From positions 1-64,000 of the forward strand of contig CAIKNP010000003.1 of the NCBI GenBank assembly GCA_903828785.1: a stretch of 64,000 bases of DNA, given 5' to 3'. Origin of the DNA: an uncultured Actinomycetes bacterium. Lineage in GTDB: Bacteria > Actinomycetota > Acidimicrobiia > Acidimicrobiales > RAAP-2. A program made the translations under genes and the position numbers. Positions within the stretch are counted from its first letter, which is position 1; the number at the start of each line of letters is the position of its first letter. The notes beneath the pieces are model-generated. The model had not been told where the DNA came from. It saw only the letters and a program-made list of their open reading frames with translations, and ran no database searches. Positions 17,295 through 26,655 of the stretch are shown in pieces.

Positions 17295-18256
17295 GAGTTA
17301 TTCCGGTCGTAGGCGGCGACAATATCGGCGACGATGCGGTGACGGACCACGTCCTTCGCGCCCAGGTGCACGAAGGCGATATCGTTCACGTCCGAGAGAA
17401 TGTGCTCGATGCGCACCAGTCCACTGGGCTTGCCGTTGAGGTCAATCTGCGTCACGTCGCCGGTGACCACGGCCTTGGCGTTGAAGCCAATGCGCGTGAG
17501 GAACATCTTCATCTGCTCGGGCGTGGTGTTTTGCGCCTCGTCGAGAATGATGAAGGCATCGTTCAAGGTACGACCGCGCATGAAGGCCAGCGGGGCGACT
17601 TCGATGGTGCCATTGGCGATGAGCCGCTGTGCGCCCTCGGGTCCGACCAGGTCGTAGAGGGCGTCGTAGAGGGGTCGCAGGTAGGGGTCCACTTTCGCCA
17701 TGAGGTCACCGGGCAAAAAACCCAGATGCTCCCCCGCCTCCACCGCGGGACGGGTCAACACGATGCGCTGGACCTGACGACGATGCAGTGCCTGCACTGC
17801 GGCGGCGACGGCGAGGTAGGACTTACCCGTGCCAGCGGGACCGATGCCGAAGGTGATGATGTTGGATTCAATTGCGTCGGTGTAGCGCTTTTGGCCGGCC
17901 GTGGAGGGACGGATGGCCTTGCCCTTGACGCTGCGAACCACCTCGTGACGTAAGACCTCACTAGGACGAACGTTGTCATCAACCATGTCGACGGTGCGAC
18001 CAATCTTCACCGGATCGAGCGCTTGGCCCGACTCGAGCACCACGACCAGTTCGTCAAAGAGCCGCAAGACTTTCGCGGCGTCCGGACCGGCTACCGAAAT
18101 CTGGTTACCCTGCACGCGAATCTTCGAATCAGGGTACGAACGTTCGATGATGCGAAGGTGTTCGTCGCGAGGACCGAGCAAGCCGACCATCAGGTGAGTA
18201 TTAGTGACGTAGGTGGTAACCGTCAGGGTGTCGTTCGACACGGCGTCGCCACTCAT
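17291..18256 (-). CDS. PhoH family ATPase (PhoH-like protein)
   Basis: This is a 321-residue P-loop protein of the PhoH family, related to superfamily 1 helicases and implicated in RNA metabolism. An N-terminal KH-like region (residues about 20-90) precedes Walker A (GPAGTGKS, near residue 140) and Walker B (FIILDEAQN). The position just before ybeY supports a role in rRNA processing or quality control. ATGA overlaps connect it to the HIT gene and ybeY. Confidence 0.94.
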   Translation of the reverse strand: MSGDAVSNDTLTVTTYVTNTHLMVGLLGPRDEHLRIIERSYPDSKIRVQGNQISVAGPDAAKVLRLFDELVVVLESGQALDPVKIGRTVDMVDDNVRPSEVLRHEVVRSVKGKAIRPSTAGQKRYTDAIESNIITFGIGPAGTGKSYLAVAAAVQALHRRQVQRIVLTRPAVEAGEHLGFLPGDLMAKVDPYLRPLYDALYDLVGPEGAQRLIANGTIEVAPLAFMRGRTLNDAFIILDEAQNTTPEQMKMFLTRIGFNAKAVVTGDVTQIDLNGKPSGLVRIEHILSDVNDIAFVHLGAKDVVRHRIVADIVAAYDRNNS

Positions 18257-18600
18257 CCCGGCGGCCAGTCGAGTGCTCGGCCACCGAGGACGTGTAAGTG
18301 CACGTGAGGAACGGACATCTGGGCATCGCGTCCAACGTTAAAAACCAAACGGTAGCCACTTTCGCGCACGCCTTCGCGCTCGGCAACTTCTTGGGCGAGT
18401 AGCACGAGCTCACCGACCAGCGCGGCGTTTTGAGTCGTGAGGTGGTCGGCGCTGCTGACGTGCTCGCGAGGAATAACCAGGACGTGCACCGGCGCCTGCG
18501 GGGCGAGGTCGTGAAAGGCCACGGCCGCATCGGACTGGGCCACCAGGTCGGCCGGAATGTCACCGGTCACTATTTTGCAAAAGACGCAGTCGCTACTCAT
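18253..18600 (-). CDS. HIT domain protein (HINT-type nucleotide hydrolase)
   Basis: This 115-residue protein is a histidine-triad hydrolase. The N-terminal CVFCKIVTGDIPA and the catalytic triad HVHLHVLGG near residue 103 are intact. HINT enzymes cleave phosphoramidates such as adenylyl-lysine. The gene lies between rsmE and phoH within the heat-shock/ribosome operon. The function in this operon is not established, and the family resemblance itself is clear. Confidence 0.94.
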   Translation of the reverse strand: MSSDCVFCKIVTGDIPADLVAQSDAAVAFHDLAPQAPVHVLVIPREHVSSADHLTTQNAALVGELVLLAQEVAEREGVRESGYRLVFNVGRDAQMSVPHVHLHVLGGRALDWPPG

Positions 18601-18615
18601 GTCGTGCTCTCATCA

Positions 18616-19326
18616 TTACTCATGGGAGCCGTCGGATGCGGTAAATCCCCACGAACCGTTGCTAAATGCGACCAGCGCGGCACTTACCACCGCCGCGGTT
18701 TCGGCGCGTAAGACGCTCGGGCCAAGGCTAAGACGAGGATGGTTCCCCCATTCACCCTCCGCCCAACCACCCTCGGGTCCCACCGCGATTGCCCGGACGG
18801 CACGCCAATCGGCCGATCCGGTGAAGTCGGCGACCGCGACCGTTTCGGGGACATCGGCTGGATGTACCGGATCCAAAATGGTGAGCGCGTAGGTTCGCCG
18901 GCACTGGCCGCAGGCTTCGTCCGCAATCCGCTGCCAGCGCGCAATGTTTTTGTCGCGGATCTCTCCTCGAAATTTCACCGCGAGGCGGGCGCTGAGGAGC
19001 GGCACAATGCTCGTGATACCCAGCTCGGTAGCCTTGGCGACGGCCCACTCGGAGCGGTCACCTTTTAATGGCGCGAGGTAGAGCGTGGTGGCCACGGGCT
19101 CGGGGTCGCGCGATACGGCCGTGACCCGGTTCAGACCGCGTTCGGCCACCTCGCAGATACTCCACGCACCCCGTCCGTCAGTGACCACCACTTCTTCGCC
19201 GACGGTGGCCCGCAGGACTTTGCGCAGGTGGTGCTCATCGTCATTGGACAAGACCGGCATCTGGGGGTCGACCACACGAAGCTGGGTCAACGCCGCCACG
19301 CGACGCGACCATTCGTTCATGCTCAC
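18616..19326 (-). CDS. rsmE: 16S rRNA (uracil-1498-N3)-methyltransferase RsmE
   Basis: RsmE methylates U1498 of 16S rRNA with S-adenosylmethionine. The 236-residue SPOUT protein has an N-terminal PUA-like domain and a C-terminal knot with AIAVGPEGGWAEGEWG and SLGPSVLRAETAAV. It directly follows dnaJ (ATGA overlap), the usual actinobacterial arrangement. Fifteen bases separate it from the HIT gene. Confidence 0.95.
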   Translation of the reverse strand: MSMNEWSRRVAALTQLRVVDPQMPVLSNDDEHHLRKVLRATVGEEVVVTDGRGAWSICEVAERGLNRVTAVSRDPEPVATTLYLAPLKGDRSEWAVAKATELGITSIVPLLSARLAVKFRGEIRDKNIARWQRIADEACGQCRRTYALTILDPVHPADVPETVAVADFTGSADWRAVRAIAVGPEGGWAEGEWGNHPRLSLGPSVLRAETAAVVSAALVAFSNGSWGFTASDGSHE

Positions 19327-20420
19327 TTCTTACCGCGCTTGCGAAACAGACCTACCGCGGGCGGGTGGACGTCTTCATTACGGTGAGCGGCGAGCTGTTC
19401 GAGGAGATCCCGCTCCACATCATCAAGCTCGGTTGGCACCTCGACGACGATTTGCACAAAGAGGTCGCCGCGACCACGACCGTGGAGGTGCTCAATTCCC
19501 TCGTGCTTGATTCGGTGCACCGTAGCGTTGGCCGTTCCCGCCGCTATCTCGATCTGGGTCTGCGAGCGCAAGGTGGGAACGGTAATCGTGGCACCCAACG
19601 CGGCTTGGGCGAAGGAAATCCGCGCCTGGTGGTGCAGGTCATCTCCTTCTCGTTCAAAGCGTTCGTCGGGAGTGACGCGTAAATGAACGAAGAGTCGACC
19701 ATTAGGACCACCTCGGGGACCGGCCGGTCCTCGGTCGGCGAGTCGCATGGTCGACCCGTCCTCCACTCCCGCGGGGATCTGCACGCTGAAGCTGCTCGAG
19801 AGGTTCTGGCGACCCTCGCCACGGCACTGCTGACAGGGCGATTCGATCCGAGATCCTTGCCCCTGGCACCGGGTACAGGGACTGGTCGTCATCATCTGGC
19901 CCAAGATGGAGTTGCGGACCCGACGTACTTCGCCGAGGCCGGCGCACTCGACGCAGGTCACCGGCGACGTCCCCGGGGCACAACCGCTGCCGCCGCACTC
20001 GCTGCAGCGCTGCGGCAGGGTGACGGTGACTTCCTTATTGACGCCGAAGGCCGCCTCGTCCAGGCTGATCTGCACACTCATTTCGGCGTCGGGACCAGGT
20101 TGGGGGCTACGGCGCTGCCCACCACGGTTTCCCATGCCACCGAAAAACATGTCAAAAATGTCCTGAACCGATCCGGCGTCGCCGAAGGGATTGCCACCCG
20201 CGCCTACGTCGGAACCAAAGCGGTCGTAGTTTGCCCGTCTTTCGGGGTCCGAAAGAATTTCGTAGGCCTGCGAGATTTCCTTAAAGTGAGCCTCGGACCG
20301 CGCGTCCCCGGGATTGGCGTCGGGGTGGTACTGACGCGCCAAGCGGCGGTAGCTCTTTTTTAGTTCGTCGGCCGATGCCGATCGCTCAACCTCGAGAATG
20401 GCGTATAGATCTGCGCTCAC
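19323..20420 (-). CDS. dnaJ: chaperone protein DnaJ
   Basis: DnaJ is the Hsp40 co-chaperone that stimulates DnaK. In order the 365 residues show a J domain with the HPD motif (QYHPDANPG, near residue 32) and a G/F-rich linker with DMFFGGMGN. A zinc region with four CxxCxGxG repeats (CSECGGSG, CVECAGLG, CTRCQGQG, CQQCRGEG) comes next, then the C-terminal substrate-binding domains. This is the full type I layout and probably the DnaJ2 copy that accompanies hrcA in actinobacteria. It overlaps hrcA by four bases and shares its CIRCE control. Confidence 0.96.
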   Translation of the reverse strand: MSADLYAILEVERSASADELKKSYRRLARQYHPDANPGDARSEAHFKEISQAYEILSDPERRANYDRFGSDVGAGGNPFGDAGSVQDIFDMFFGGMGNRGGQRRSPQPGPDAEMSVQISLDEAAFGVNKEVTVTLPQRCSECGGSGCAPGTSPVTCVECAGLGEVRRVRNSILGQMMTTSPCTRCQGQGSRIESPCQQCRGEGRQNLSSSFSVQIPAGVEDGSTMRLADRGPAGPRGGPNGRLFVHLRVTPDERFEREGDDLHHQARISFAQAALGATITVPTLRSQTQIEIAAGTANATVHRIKHEGIEHLHGRGRGDLFVQIVVEVPTELDDVERDLLEQLAAHRNEDVHPPAVGLFRKRGKK

Positions 20421-21457
20421 GTGTTTGTTCCTTCAAAGTGTCGAGTTATTTCGCGCGAAACGGACTCGGCCGCCGCGAGTGCTTCCTTGTACTTCATACG
20501 GGTGGGACCGAGAAGGCCCACGGCCCCGACCTTCTCACCGTCGATCGTGACGGGCGCTACCACCAGGGCACTGGTCGCCAGCGGCACTTGACCGTTTTCG
20601 GCCCCGATGGCCACCGACAGGCCCTTGTCGATGATGTCTTGGACGAGGGACACCACGAGCAACTCCTGCTCCAAAATGCTGAGCACCTGGCGCACGGTCT
20701 CAACTTGGTCGTAGGAATCGGCGACGTGACTCGCCCCCCCGATATACATCGACTCCCCCTCCATGGTGGGACGCTTGGCGTGCAGCACCGCGACGGCTTC
20801 GCGCACCACCGTGGCCACCGCGTTATTGCTGACGGGCACCTGGACGGGCTGCTGGAGGGTGGTGTCGATGAGCAGGGCGTGCATTTGACGCGACGCTTCG
20901 GTGCAGGTCTCAAAACTTACCGGGACCGAGGGGACCACCGTGTGCTTCGAGACGGTGCCATCGGAAAAAACAGTGACCAGCAGCAGGTGGCGAGGGTCCA
21001 AACTGACCAACTGCGCGGAAAGAACGGTCGCTTGCGTGTGGGCGCTGCCAACGACCACGGAGGTGTAGGCCGTCAATTGGCTCAGCAGCGAAGAGGTCTG
21101 CTCCAGCACGTCCTCGACCTCGCCACGAACCTTGGAGAAGAACTCACGCACCTGCATTTGTTGAGCCGGCCCCAGCACGCCTGTTTCGAGGTGATCGACG
21201 AAGTAGCGGTACCCCTTGTCGGTGGGGATGCGCCCGGCCGACGTGTGGGGTTGGGCGAGGTAGCCCTCACGCTCGAGACTTACCATCTCAGTGCGCACCG
21301 TGGCCGGCGATACGTCAATGTCGGTGTTTTGCAGGACGGAAGAGGAGCCAACGGGTTGCGCGGTGTCAATGTGTTCAGCCACCACCGCTTCGAGGATGGT
21401 GGCTTTACGGGGGTCTAAATCCTTGCCCTGATTGGGTGGCATTGTTTTGCGAGCCAT
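20417..21457 (-). CDS. hrcA: heat-inducible transcription repressor HrcA
   Basis: HrcA represses class I heat-shock genes by binding CIRCE. An N-terminal winged helix (ILEAVVAEHIDTAQPVGS onward, residues about 20-80) is followed by the GAF-like HrcA domain, giving 346 residues. I placed the start at the ATG 21457 because a strong GGAGGA site lies just before it. A TTG at 21478 lies in frame but falls inside the operator. It is the first gene of an eight-gene operon reaching era, so it controls its own expression and perhaps the whole unit. Confidence 0.95.
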   Translation of the reverse strand: MARKTMPPNQGKDLDPRKATILEAVVAEHIDTAQPVGSSSVLQNTDIDVSPATVRTEMVSLEREGYLAQPHTSAGRIPTDKGYRYFVDHLETGVLGPAQQMQVREFFSKVRGEVEDVLEQTSSLLSQLTAYTSVVVGSAHTQATVLSAQLVSLDPRHLLLVTVFSDGTVSKHTVVPSVPVSFETCTEASRQMHALLIDTTLQQPVQVPVSNNAVATVVREAVAVLHAKRPTMEGESMYIGGASHVADSYDQVETVRQVLSILEQELLVVSLVQDIIDKGLSVAIGAENGQVPLATSALVVAPVTIDGEKVGAVGLLGPTRMKYKEALAAAESVSREITRHFEGTNT

Positions 21458-21467
21458 GCTTCCTCCT

Positions 21468-21494
21468 TTGGCACTCAATTCTACCGAGTGCTAA
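21468..21494 (-). promoter_or_regulatory. CIRCE operator (HrcA-binding site)
   Basis: TTGGCACTC and GAGTGCTAA are separated by nine bases, matching the CIRCE consensus TTAGCACTC-N9-GAGTGCTAA with one mismatch. It lies 10 bases upstream of the hrcA ATG and directly abuts the ribosome site, so a bound repressor would block the transcript start region. Confidence 0.93.
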
Positions 21495-21581
21495 CTGAAC
21501 CCGATGCTCCCCACCGTGTTGCGCGGGCGTTCTAGGGTAAGTGCGGGATTCAGGGAAATCCCCGCGAAGCGAGGTCCCCGT

Positions 21582-22493
21582 ATGGCGAAAACCCCAGCAG
21601 CCTTACGCGTAGGGGTGGTTGGTGCTGGCCCCTGGGCCGAAATGGTCCACGCCCCCATGCTGCAACGCTCCACCGAGGTTGACTTCGTAGGCGTGTGGGG
21701 TCGGCGAATTGAGGCGTCGCAAGGGATCGCGGCCCAGTTCGGTACCCGCGCGTTTAGCGACCTCGACGCGCTCATCGCGGAATGTGACGCGCTCACCTTT
21801 TGCCTACCCCCCGACGTGCAGAACCAACTCGCCCAGAAAGCGGCCTTGGCCGGCAAGGCGCTTCTGCTCGAGAAGCCCGTCGCCCTTTCTCTCGCCTCGG
21901 CCGAAGAACTGGCCCGCGTGGTGGACGAGGCGCGCGTCCCTACGCAGCTCTTCTTGACCTGGCGATACGCCGCGAGTGCACGAGGCTTTCTCCAGCGCTT
22001 GACCGGCATCACACCAACGGGTGGGCGGGGTATTTTCGTGAATGGTCTCCAGTTCGGTGGCGCCTTCGCCACCCCCTGGCGCCTCGCCGAAGGCCCCCTC
22101 TTCGACCTGGGTCCGCACGTCATTGATTTCCTCGAAGCCGCCATGGGTCCGGTGGTTGAGATTCGGGCCAGCGGTGATTTGCTGGGCTGGGTCGCCCTGA
22201 CGCTCATCCACGAGAACGCGGCCGTCAGCCAGGCCTCGCTCTCCTTTGGCTCCGTGCTCGATCGCGACGTGGCCACCATAGAAATCTTCACGCCGCAGGG
22301 ACACTTCCCCTTCGATTGTGAAGCGACGTACAGCGAGCACACCATCGACACGGTTCTTCGCGAGTTTGTTACCTGTGTTCGCGAGCACCGTGCACACGAG
22401 CTTGATCTGCACCACGGCCTGCACCTGCAGCGATTGCTGGAAGAGGCCGCGGGACAACTACGCCGCTCCGAAGGCGGCGGCGCGGGGACCTAA
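21582..22493 (+). CDS. Gfo/Idh/MocA family oxidoreductase
   Basis: This is an NAD(P)-dependent dehydrogenase-like protein of 303 residues. The Rossmann motif [13 protein letters not shown] begins near residue 10, and [10 protein letters not shown] near residue 90 carries the EKP motif that holds the catalytic lysine of the family. I chose the ATG at 21582, preceded by GAGGT; the frame stays open back to 21504 without family similarity. Its 3' end overlaps lepA by four bases, tail to tail. The substrate, probably a sugar or polyol, is not readable. Confidence 0.87.
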   Translation: MAKTPAALRVGVVGAGPWAEMVHAPMLQRSTEVDFVGVWGRRIEASQGIAAQFGTRAFSDLDALIAECDALTFCLPPDVQNQLAQKAALAGKALLLEKPVALSLASAEELARVVDEARVPTQLFLTWRYAASARGFLQRLTGITPTGGRGIFVNGLQFGGAFATPWRLAEGPLFDLGPHVIDFLEAAMGPVVEIRASGDLLGWVALTLIHENAAVSQASLSFGSVLDRDVATIEIFTPQGHFPFDCEATYSEHTIDTVLREFVTCVREHRAHELDLHHGLHLQRLLEEAAGQLRRSEGGGAGT

Positions 22494-24295
22494 TCCTCGA
22501 GCTTGAGAGCGGCGACGAAGGCTTCCTGGGGAACCTCGACTCGACCGAGGTTCTTCATGCGCTTCTTGCCTTCTTTTTGCTTTTCGAGCAGTTTGCGCTT
22601 TCGGGTGATGTCACCGCCATAACACTTGGCCAAAACGTCCTTGCGGCGAGCCTTGACCGTTTCGCGGGCAATCACTCGACCACCAACCGCGGCCTGAATG
22701 GGAACATCGAACATCTGGCGAGGAATGAGTTCCTTAAGCCGTTCGGCCATACGCCGTCCGTAGTAATCAGCGTTCGAGAAGTGCACGATGGTGGAAAAAG
22801 CGTCTACCGGCTCGTGATTGATAAGCAGATCCACCCGAACAAGTTTTGACGTGATGTAGCCCGCGGGTTCGTAGTCGAGCGAAGCGTAGCCCTTCGTACG
22901 CGACTTCAGTGCGTCGAAGAAGTCAATGACGACCTCGGCTAAGGGAATGCTGTACTTCAGCTCGACGCGCTCGGAGGAGAGGTAGTCCATGCGAATCATT
23001 TCGGCCCGACGCGACTGGCACAAATCCATGACCGTGCCCAGATACTCACTCGGGGTAAGAATAGAAATTGACAACATGGGCTCGTCGATATGGTCGAGTC
23101 GCGACGGGTCGGGGAGGTCCGTCGGGTTGTCAATCTTCACTTCGGTTCCATCGGTCAGGTAGGCCCGGTACACGACCGAAGGAGCAGTCGCGATGATGTC
23201 TAAATTGAACTCACGCTCGAGTCGTTCGCGCACGATTTCCATGTGCAAAAGTCCCAGGAAGCCGCAGCGAAAGCCGAAGCCCAGGGCGTGCGAGGATTCG
23301 GGTTCATAAGTGATGGACGCGTCATTGAGTTTCAACTTATCGAGAGCGTCGCGAAGATTTCCAAGGTCGTCACCATCAATGGGATAGATGCCGCAATAGA
23401 CCATGGGCTTGGGGTGGACATATCCTTCGAGCGGCGAATCAGCAGGCTTCATTGCCGTCGTGATGGTCTCTCCCGAGCGCGCGCCGCCGACGTCTTTAAT
23501 GCCAGCGACGATGTAACCAACTTCACCCGGCCCCAGCGACTCGACGGGAATCATCAGGGGCGTGCGAACGCCAATCTCCTCAATTTCGTGATTCTCCCCG
23601 GCCTGCATCATTCGGATTCGTGCGTCCGAACGCAGCGTGCCGTCTTTAATGCGAATCGAAGAAATTACTCCGCGATACTGGTCGTAGTGAGAGTCAAAAA
23701 TCAGCGCGCGCAGCGGATCGCTGGGGTTGCCTTGCGGGGCGGGGATTCGTTGAATCACCGCCCGAAGCAATTCAGCCACGCCCTCACCCGTTTTGGCGGA
23801 GATACTCAAGATTGAGTCAGCGGGGAGTCCGAGCACCCTGTCGAGTTCTTCCTTGCAGCGCTCGGGATCGGCGGCGGGGAGGTCAATTTTGTTTAGCACC
23901 GCCACGATTTCCAAGTTGTTCTCGATGGCCTGGTAGCAATTGGCCAGGGTCTGGGCCTGAATACCCTGAGAGGCGTCGACCAGCAATATAGCCCCCTCGC
24001 ACGCAGCCAAGGAACGTGAAACCTCATAACCGAAGTCCACGTGGCCGGGGGTGTCGATAAGTTGCAGAATGTGGTCTTCGAAATGAACGCGAACGTTCTG
24101 CGCCTTAATGGTGATGCCGCGCTCGCGTTCAATGTCCATTGAGTCGAGGTACTGGGCGCGCATGAGGCGGGGGTCCACCGCTCCCGTAATCTCTAGAATG
24201 CGGTCCGACAGTGTCGACTTTCCGTGGTCGACGTGAGCAATGATAGAGAAATTACGGATTTTCGCCGTTTCGACGGGGGGAAGAATGTTGGCCAC
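22490..24295 (-). CDS. lepA: elongation factor 4 (LepA)
   Basis: EF-4 is a ribosome-binding GTPase thought to act in initiation or back-translocation. G1 (AHVDHGKST, near residue 20), G3 ([11 protein letters not shown]) and G4 (NKID) are visible, followed by domain II, EF-G-like domains and the LepA-specific C-terminal domain ([20 protein letters not shown]). Length 601 is standard. It is divergent from rpsT, 120 bases away; the lepA-rpsT pairing is common in bacteria. Confidence 0.97.
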   Translation of the reverse strand: MANILPPVETAKIRNFSIIAHVDHGKSTLSDRILEITGAVDPRLMRAQYLDSMDIERERGITIKAQNVRVHFEDHILQLIDTPGHVDFGYEVSRSLAACEGAILLVDASQGIQAQTLANCYQAIENNLEIVAVLNKIDLPAADPERCKEELDRVLGLPADSILSISAKTGEGVAELLRAVIQRIPAPQGNPSDPLRALIFDSHYDQYRGVISSIRIKDGTLRSDARIRMMQAGENHEIEEIGVRTPLMIPVESLGPGEVGYIVAGIKDVGGARSGETITTAMKPADSPLEGYVHPKPMVYCGIYPIDGDDLGNLRDALDKLKLNDASITYEPESSHALGFGFRCGFLGLLHMEIVRERLEREFNLDIIATAPSVVYRAYLTDGTEVKIDNPTDLPDPSRLDHIDEPMLSISILTPSEYLGTVMDLCQSRRAEMIRMDYLSSERVELKYSIPLAEVVIDFFDALKSRTKGYASLDYEPAGYITSKLVRVDLLINHEPVDAFSTIVHFSNADYYGRRMAERLKELIPRQMFDVPIQAAVGGRVIARETVKARRKDVLAKCYGGDITRKRKLLEKQKEGKKRMKNLGRVEVPQEAFVAALKLED

Positions 24296-24415
24296 GGTGC
24301 CGATAAGGCTACCCGCCCAAAGCTGGCGAGGCGACGAAATGCACCAGTCCGCCCTTTCCTGCTAGCCTTACTAAGCCCGTGGAAGAGTTTCCGCGAACAA
24401 CGAACGAGGTTTTTT

Positions 24416-24685
24416 GTGGCAAATATCAAGAGCCAAATCAAGCGCAACAAGCAGAACGAGGTCGCTCGCGACCGAAACCGTGCGGTGAAGTCCGAGATGC
24501 GTACCCGTACCAAGACGGCGGTGAACGCCGTTGGTGGCGAGAATGAAGCGACCGCCCTTCGCGCGGCCGTCAAGCGAATTGACAAGGCTGCCGCCAAGGG
24601 AGTCATTCACAAGAACACCGCCGCCAACAAGAAGTCGGGTCTAATGCGTCGCATCAACGCTCTGAAGTCGGCGGCCAAGGCCTAA
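24416..24685 (+). CDS. rpsT: 30S ribosomal protein S20
   Basis: This 89-residue, Lys/Arg/Ala-rich protein starts ANIKSQIKRNKQ and carries HKNTAANKKSGL near the C-terminus, both S20 signatures. The correct start is a GTG at 24416 preceded by ACGAGG; the frame is open further upstream but that part does not resemble S20. A Rho-independent terminator follows 20 bases after the stop. Confidence 0.96.
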   Translation: MANIKSQIKRNKQNEVARDRNRAVKSEMRTRTKTAVNAVGGENEATALRAAVKRIDKAAAKGVIHKNTAANKKSGLMRRINALKSAAKA

Positions 24686-24703
24686 GGCATTCGCCAAACA
24701 ATG

Positions 24704-24734
24704 AAACCGGCACCGTGGGTGCCGGTTTTTTTGT
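24704..24734 (+). terminator. Rho-independent terminator of rpsT
   Basis: AACCGGCAC (24705-24713) pairs with GTGCCGGTT (24719-24727) over a five-base loop and runs into seven consecutive T. It separates rpsT from the convergent holA gene, whose stop lies at 24738. Confidence 0.92.
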
Positions 24735-24737
24735 TTT

Positions 24738-25745
24738 CTAGCGACGACGCGCCACGCTCAAACGAGCCAGACGCGCCACGAGCACTTCAACAACCGTGAG
24801 CTCGGTGACGTCCTGATCGCTCTCGAGATCTTTGCCACCGAAGCTGACCGCTCCCTTCAGGTCCAGATCGGCCTGGGCCACCATGGCGATGGCGTCGGCC
24901 AGTCGTTCGGGACCGAGTTGACGGGCCACCGCCTGGGCCTTACCCGCGGTGAAGGTCTTGGTCCCCAGGATCTGAGCCACCCCCTCGGCATCAATCGCCA
25001 ATCCCTCGACCCGCGCCGCCTTTAGGTAATGGCGCTGGCAGATGTTAATGATTTGCAGACCGGCGCGGCCCCGCGAGTCGAGCATACGCCTCGCTACCGT
25101 GATGGCCAGGGTCACGTTCCCCTTATCGATGGCGTCGGTCAGATCCCACTCGGGCAGGTTGCCGGCTTCACCGAGGTAGGGCTCGATGTGTTTGACGTTG
25201 AGCGGTGAGGTACCGTAAATGTTTTGCAGGGTGCGAGCAAGAGCATCCACTCGTTCAAGTTCGTCACCGAAGTGATTGAGTACGAGGGCCAGCGCGGCGG
25301 CGTCGGCCTCGACCCCGTACTGCGCGAAGGTGTCGCGGACGTAACTGGGTTTGGCACCCTTTTCTGAACCCGCTCCAGCGGCCACGATCTCATCGGCCGC
25401 CTTCACCAGTTTGTTCGTCTTGGGCCCCACCACCCCGAGGCAGAGAACGACGTCGGGGGTGGGACTCTTCATCCACCCCACCAGCGTCTCCACCTCATCG
25501 GCCGTGAGTTGCTGCGCGTCACGCACGACAACCACTCGTCGCCCCACCAGGAAGGGGGGCGTATTGAGTGCCTCCATGACCAGCGACAGCAAGGGTGCGT
25601 CACTGGTCGAGGTGGCGTCCTTGGCGGTGAAATCCTGTAGCGCGAATGACGGATCTAGGGACCCTAGGGCCTCAGCAACCACTCGGTGCAGGGCGTCAGC
25701 GACCAGGGTGGGATCGGTGGCCACGACGCAGCGCGAACTGATCAC
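24738..25745 (-). CDS. holA: DNA polymerase III delta subunit
   Basis: HolA is the clamp-loader subunit that opens the sliding clamp. The 335-residue protein shows the delta-subunit layout: an ATPase-like N-terminal domain with FLVGRRVVVVRDAQQL, the middle domain, and a collar domain with DAIDKGNVTLAITVARRML and the C-terminal helices. It starts with GTG overlapping the folP stop (GTGA). Similarity is moderate, as usual for HolA. Confidence 0.9.
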   Translation of the reverse strand: MISSRCVVATDPTLVADALHRVVAEALGSLDPSFALQDFTAKDATSTSDAPLLSLVMEALNTPPFLVGRRVVVVRDAQQLTADEVETLVGWMKSPTPDVVLCLGVVGPKTNKLVKAADEIVAAGAGSEKGAKPSYVRDTFAQYGVEADAAALALVLNHFGDELERVDALARTLQNIYGTSPLNVKHIEPYLGEAGNLPEWDLTDAIDKGNVTLAITVARRMLDSRGRAGLQIINICQRHYLKAARVEGLAIDAEGVAQILGTKTFTAGKAQAVARQLGPERLADAIAMVAQADLDLKGAVSFGGKDLESDQDVTELTVVEVLVARLARLSVARRR

Positions 25746-26596
25746 GCTGCCTCCAGTAGTCTCGCCATAACGTCGCGCACTCGCACGCTGCCCGCGACGT
25801 CGTGGACGCGCAGGATGCGACAGCCACCAACTATCCCTAAGGCCGCCGCTGACAAGGAGGGTTCTCGTCGCTGCAGAACATCGAGGTCGAGCAGCACCCC
25901 TAGAAAGGTCTTGTTCGATGCCGAAAGGAGCAGTGGTCCGAGCTCGGCCAACTGCGACGAGTCCCTCAAGAGCTGCAGACTCTGCCCAGCGGTTTTACCG
26001 AGGTCGAGTCCGGCGTCAACGATGACCCGCTGCGCCGCGACGCCGGCGTCGAGTGCCCAGGCGCGGCGCTCGATAAGGAAATCGCGCACCGTCTGAGTCA
26101 CGTCGTCATACTCGGGATGAGGGTCGGCCACGCGGGGGCGCAATCGGATGTGAGTGGCCACGACCGTGGCCCCAGCGGCGGCGGCCACGCGAAGGTAGTC
26201 CGGATCGGCGAAACCTGAAATATCGTTGCCGACACTAGCGCCCTGCTCGAAACAGGCCGCGGCCACCGACGCTCGCCACGTGTCGACGCTGAGCGGCAGG
26301 TCGAAGCGATCGCGCAGCGCACTGATTGCGGGGACCACGCGTTCGAGTTCTTCCGCTTCGCTCACCTCGGCCCCGGGACCCGCCTTCACTCCCCCCACGT
26401 CCAAAAGATCGGCCCCCGCCTCCACGAGGCTCTCAGCCCGTCGCAAAAAGTCGTCCATCGCCATCGTGGCGGCGGGAGCGAAAAAAGAGTCGTTGGTGCG
26501 ATTGAGAATACCCATCACCAAGGCGCGCGAGGTGATGTCGAAGCGGGTGGAACCGAGCTCGAGGTGGAGAGGAGCGTTAGGCCAGTAGGTGTTCAC
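25742..26596 (-). CDS. dihydropteroate synthase-like protein (FolP2 type)
   Basis: This is a pterin-binding TIM-barrel protein of the DHPS family. The first signature LVMGILNRTNDSFF is intact near residue 26, but the second reads LLDVGGVKAGPG rather than the usual DVGGESTRPG. I know that form from mycobacterial FolP2, which has been reported to lack dihydropteroate synthase activity. SVDTWR and NDISG are present. I chose the GTG at 26596; a TTG at 26626 is also possible. It overlaps holA. A folate role is therefore uncertain despite the fold. Confidence 0.85.
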   Translation of the reverse strand: MNTYWPNAPLHLELGSTRFDITSRALVMGILNRTNDSFFAPAATMAMDDFLRRAESLVEAGADLLDVGGVKAGPGAEVSEAEELERVVPAISALRDRFDLPLSVDTWRASVAAACFEQGASVGNDISGFADPDYLRVAAAAGATVVATHIRLRPRVADPHPEYDDVTQTVRDFLIERRAWALDAGVAAQRVIVDAGLDLGKTAGQSLQLLRDSSQLAELGPLLLSASNKTFLGVLLDLDVLQRREPSLSAAALGIVGGCRILRVHDVAGSVRVRDVMARLLEAA

Positions 26597-26655
26597 GGGG
26601 CTGGCGCGGGGACGGGGGACACGCAACTCAGCCTAACGTTCGACCGGGAGACGGC

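Noticed and set aside
24224-24415. Upstream extension of the S20 frame
   Set aside because: The extra 64 residues do not resemble S20, and a GTG with a ribosome site gives the standard 89-residue protein.
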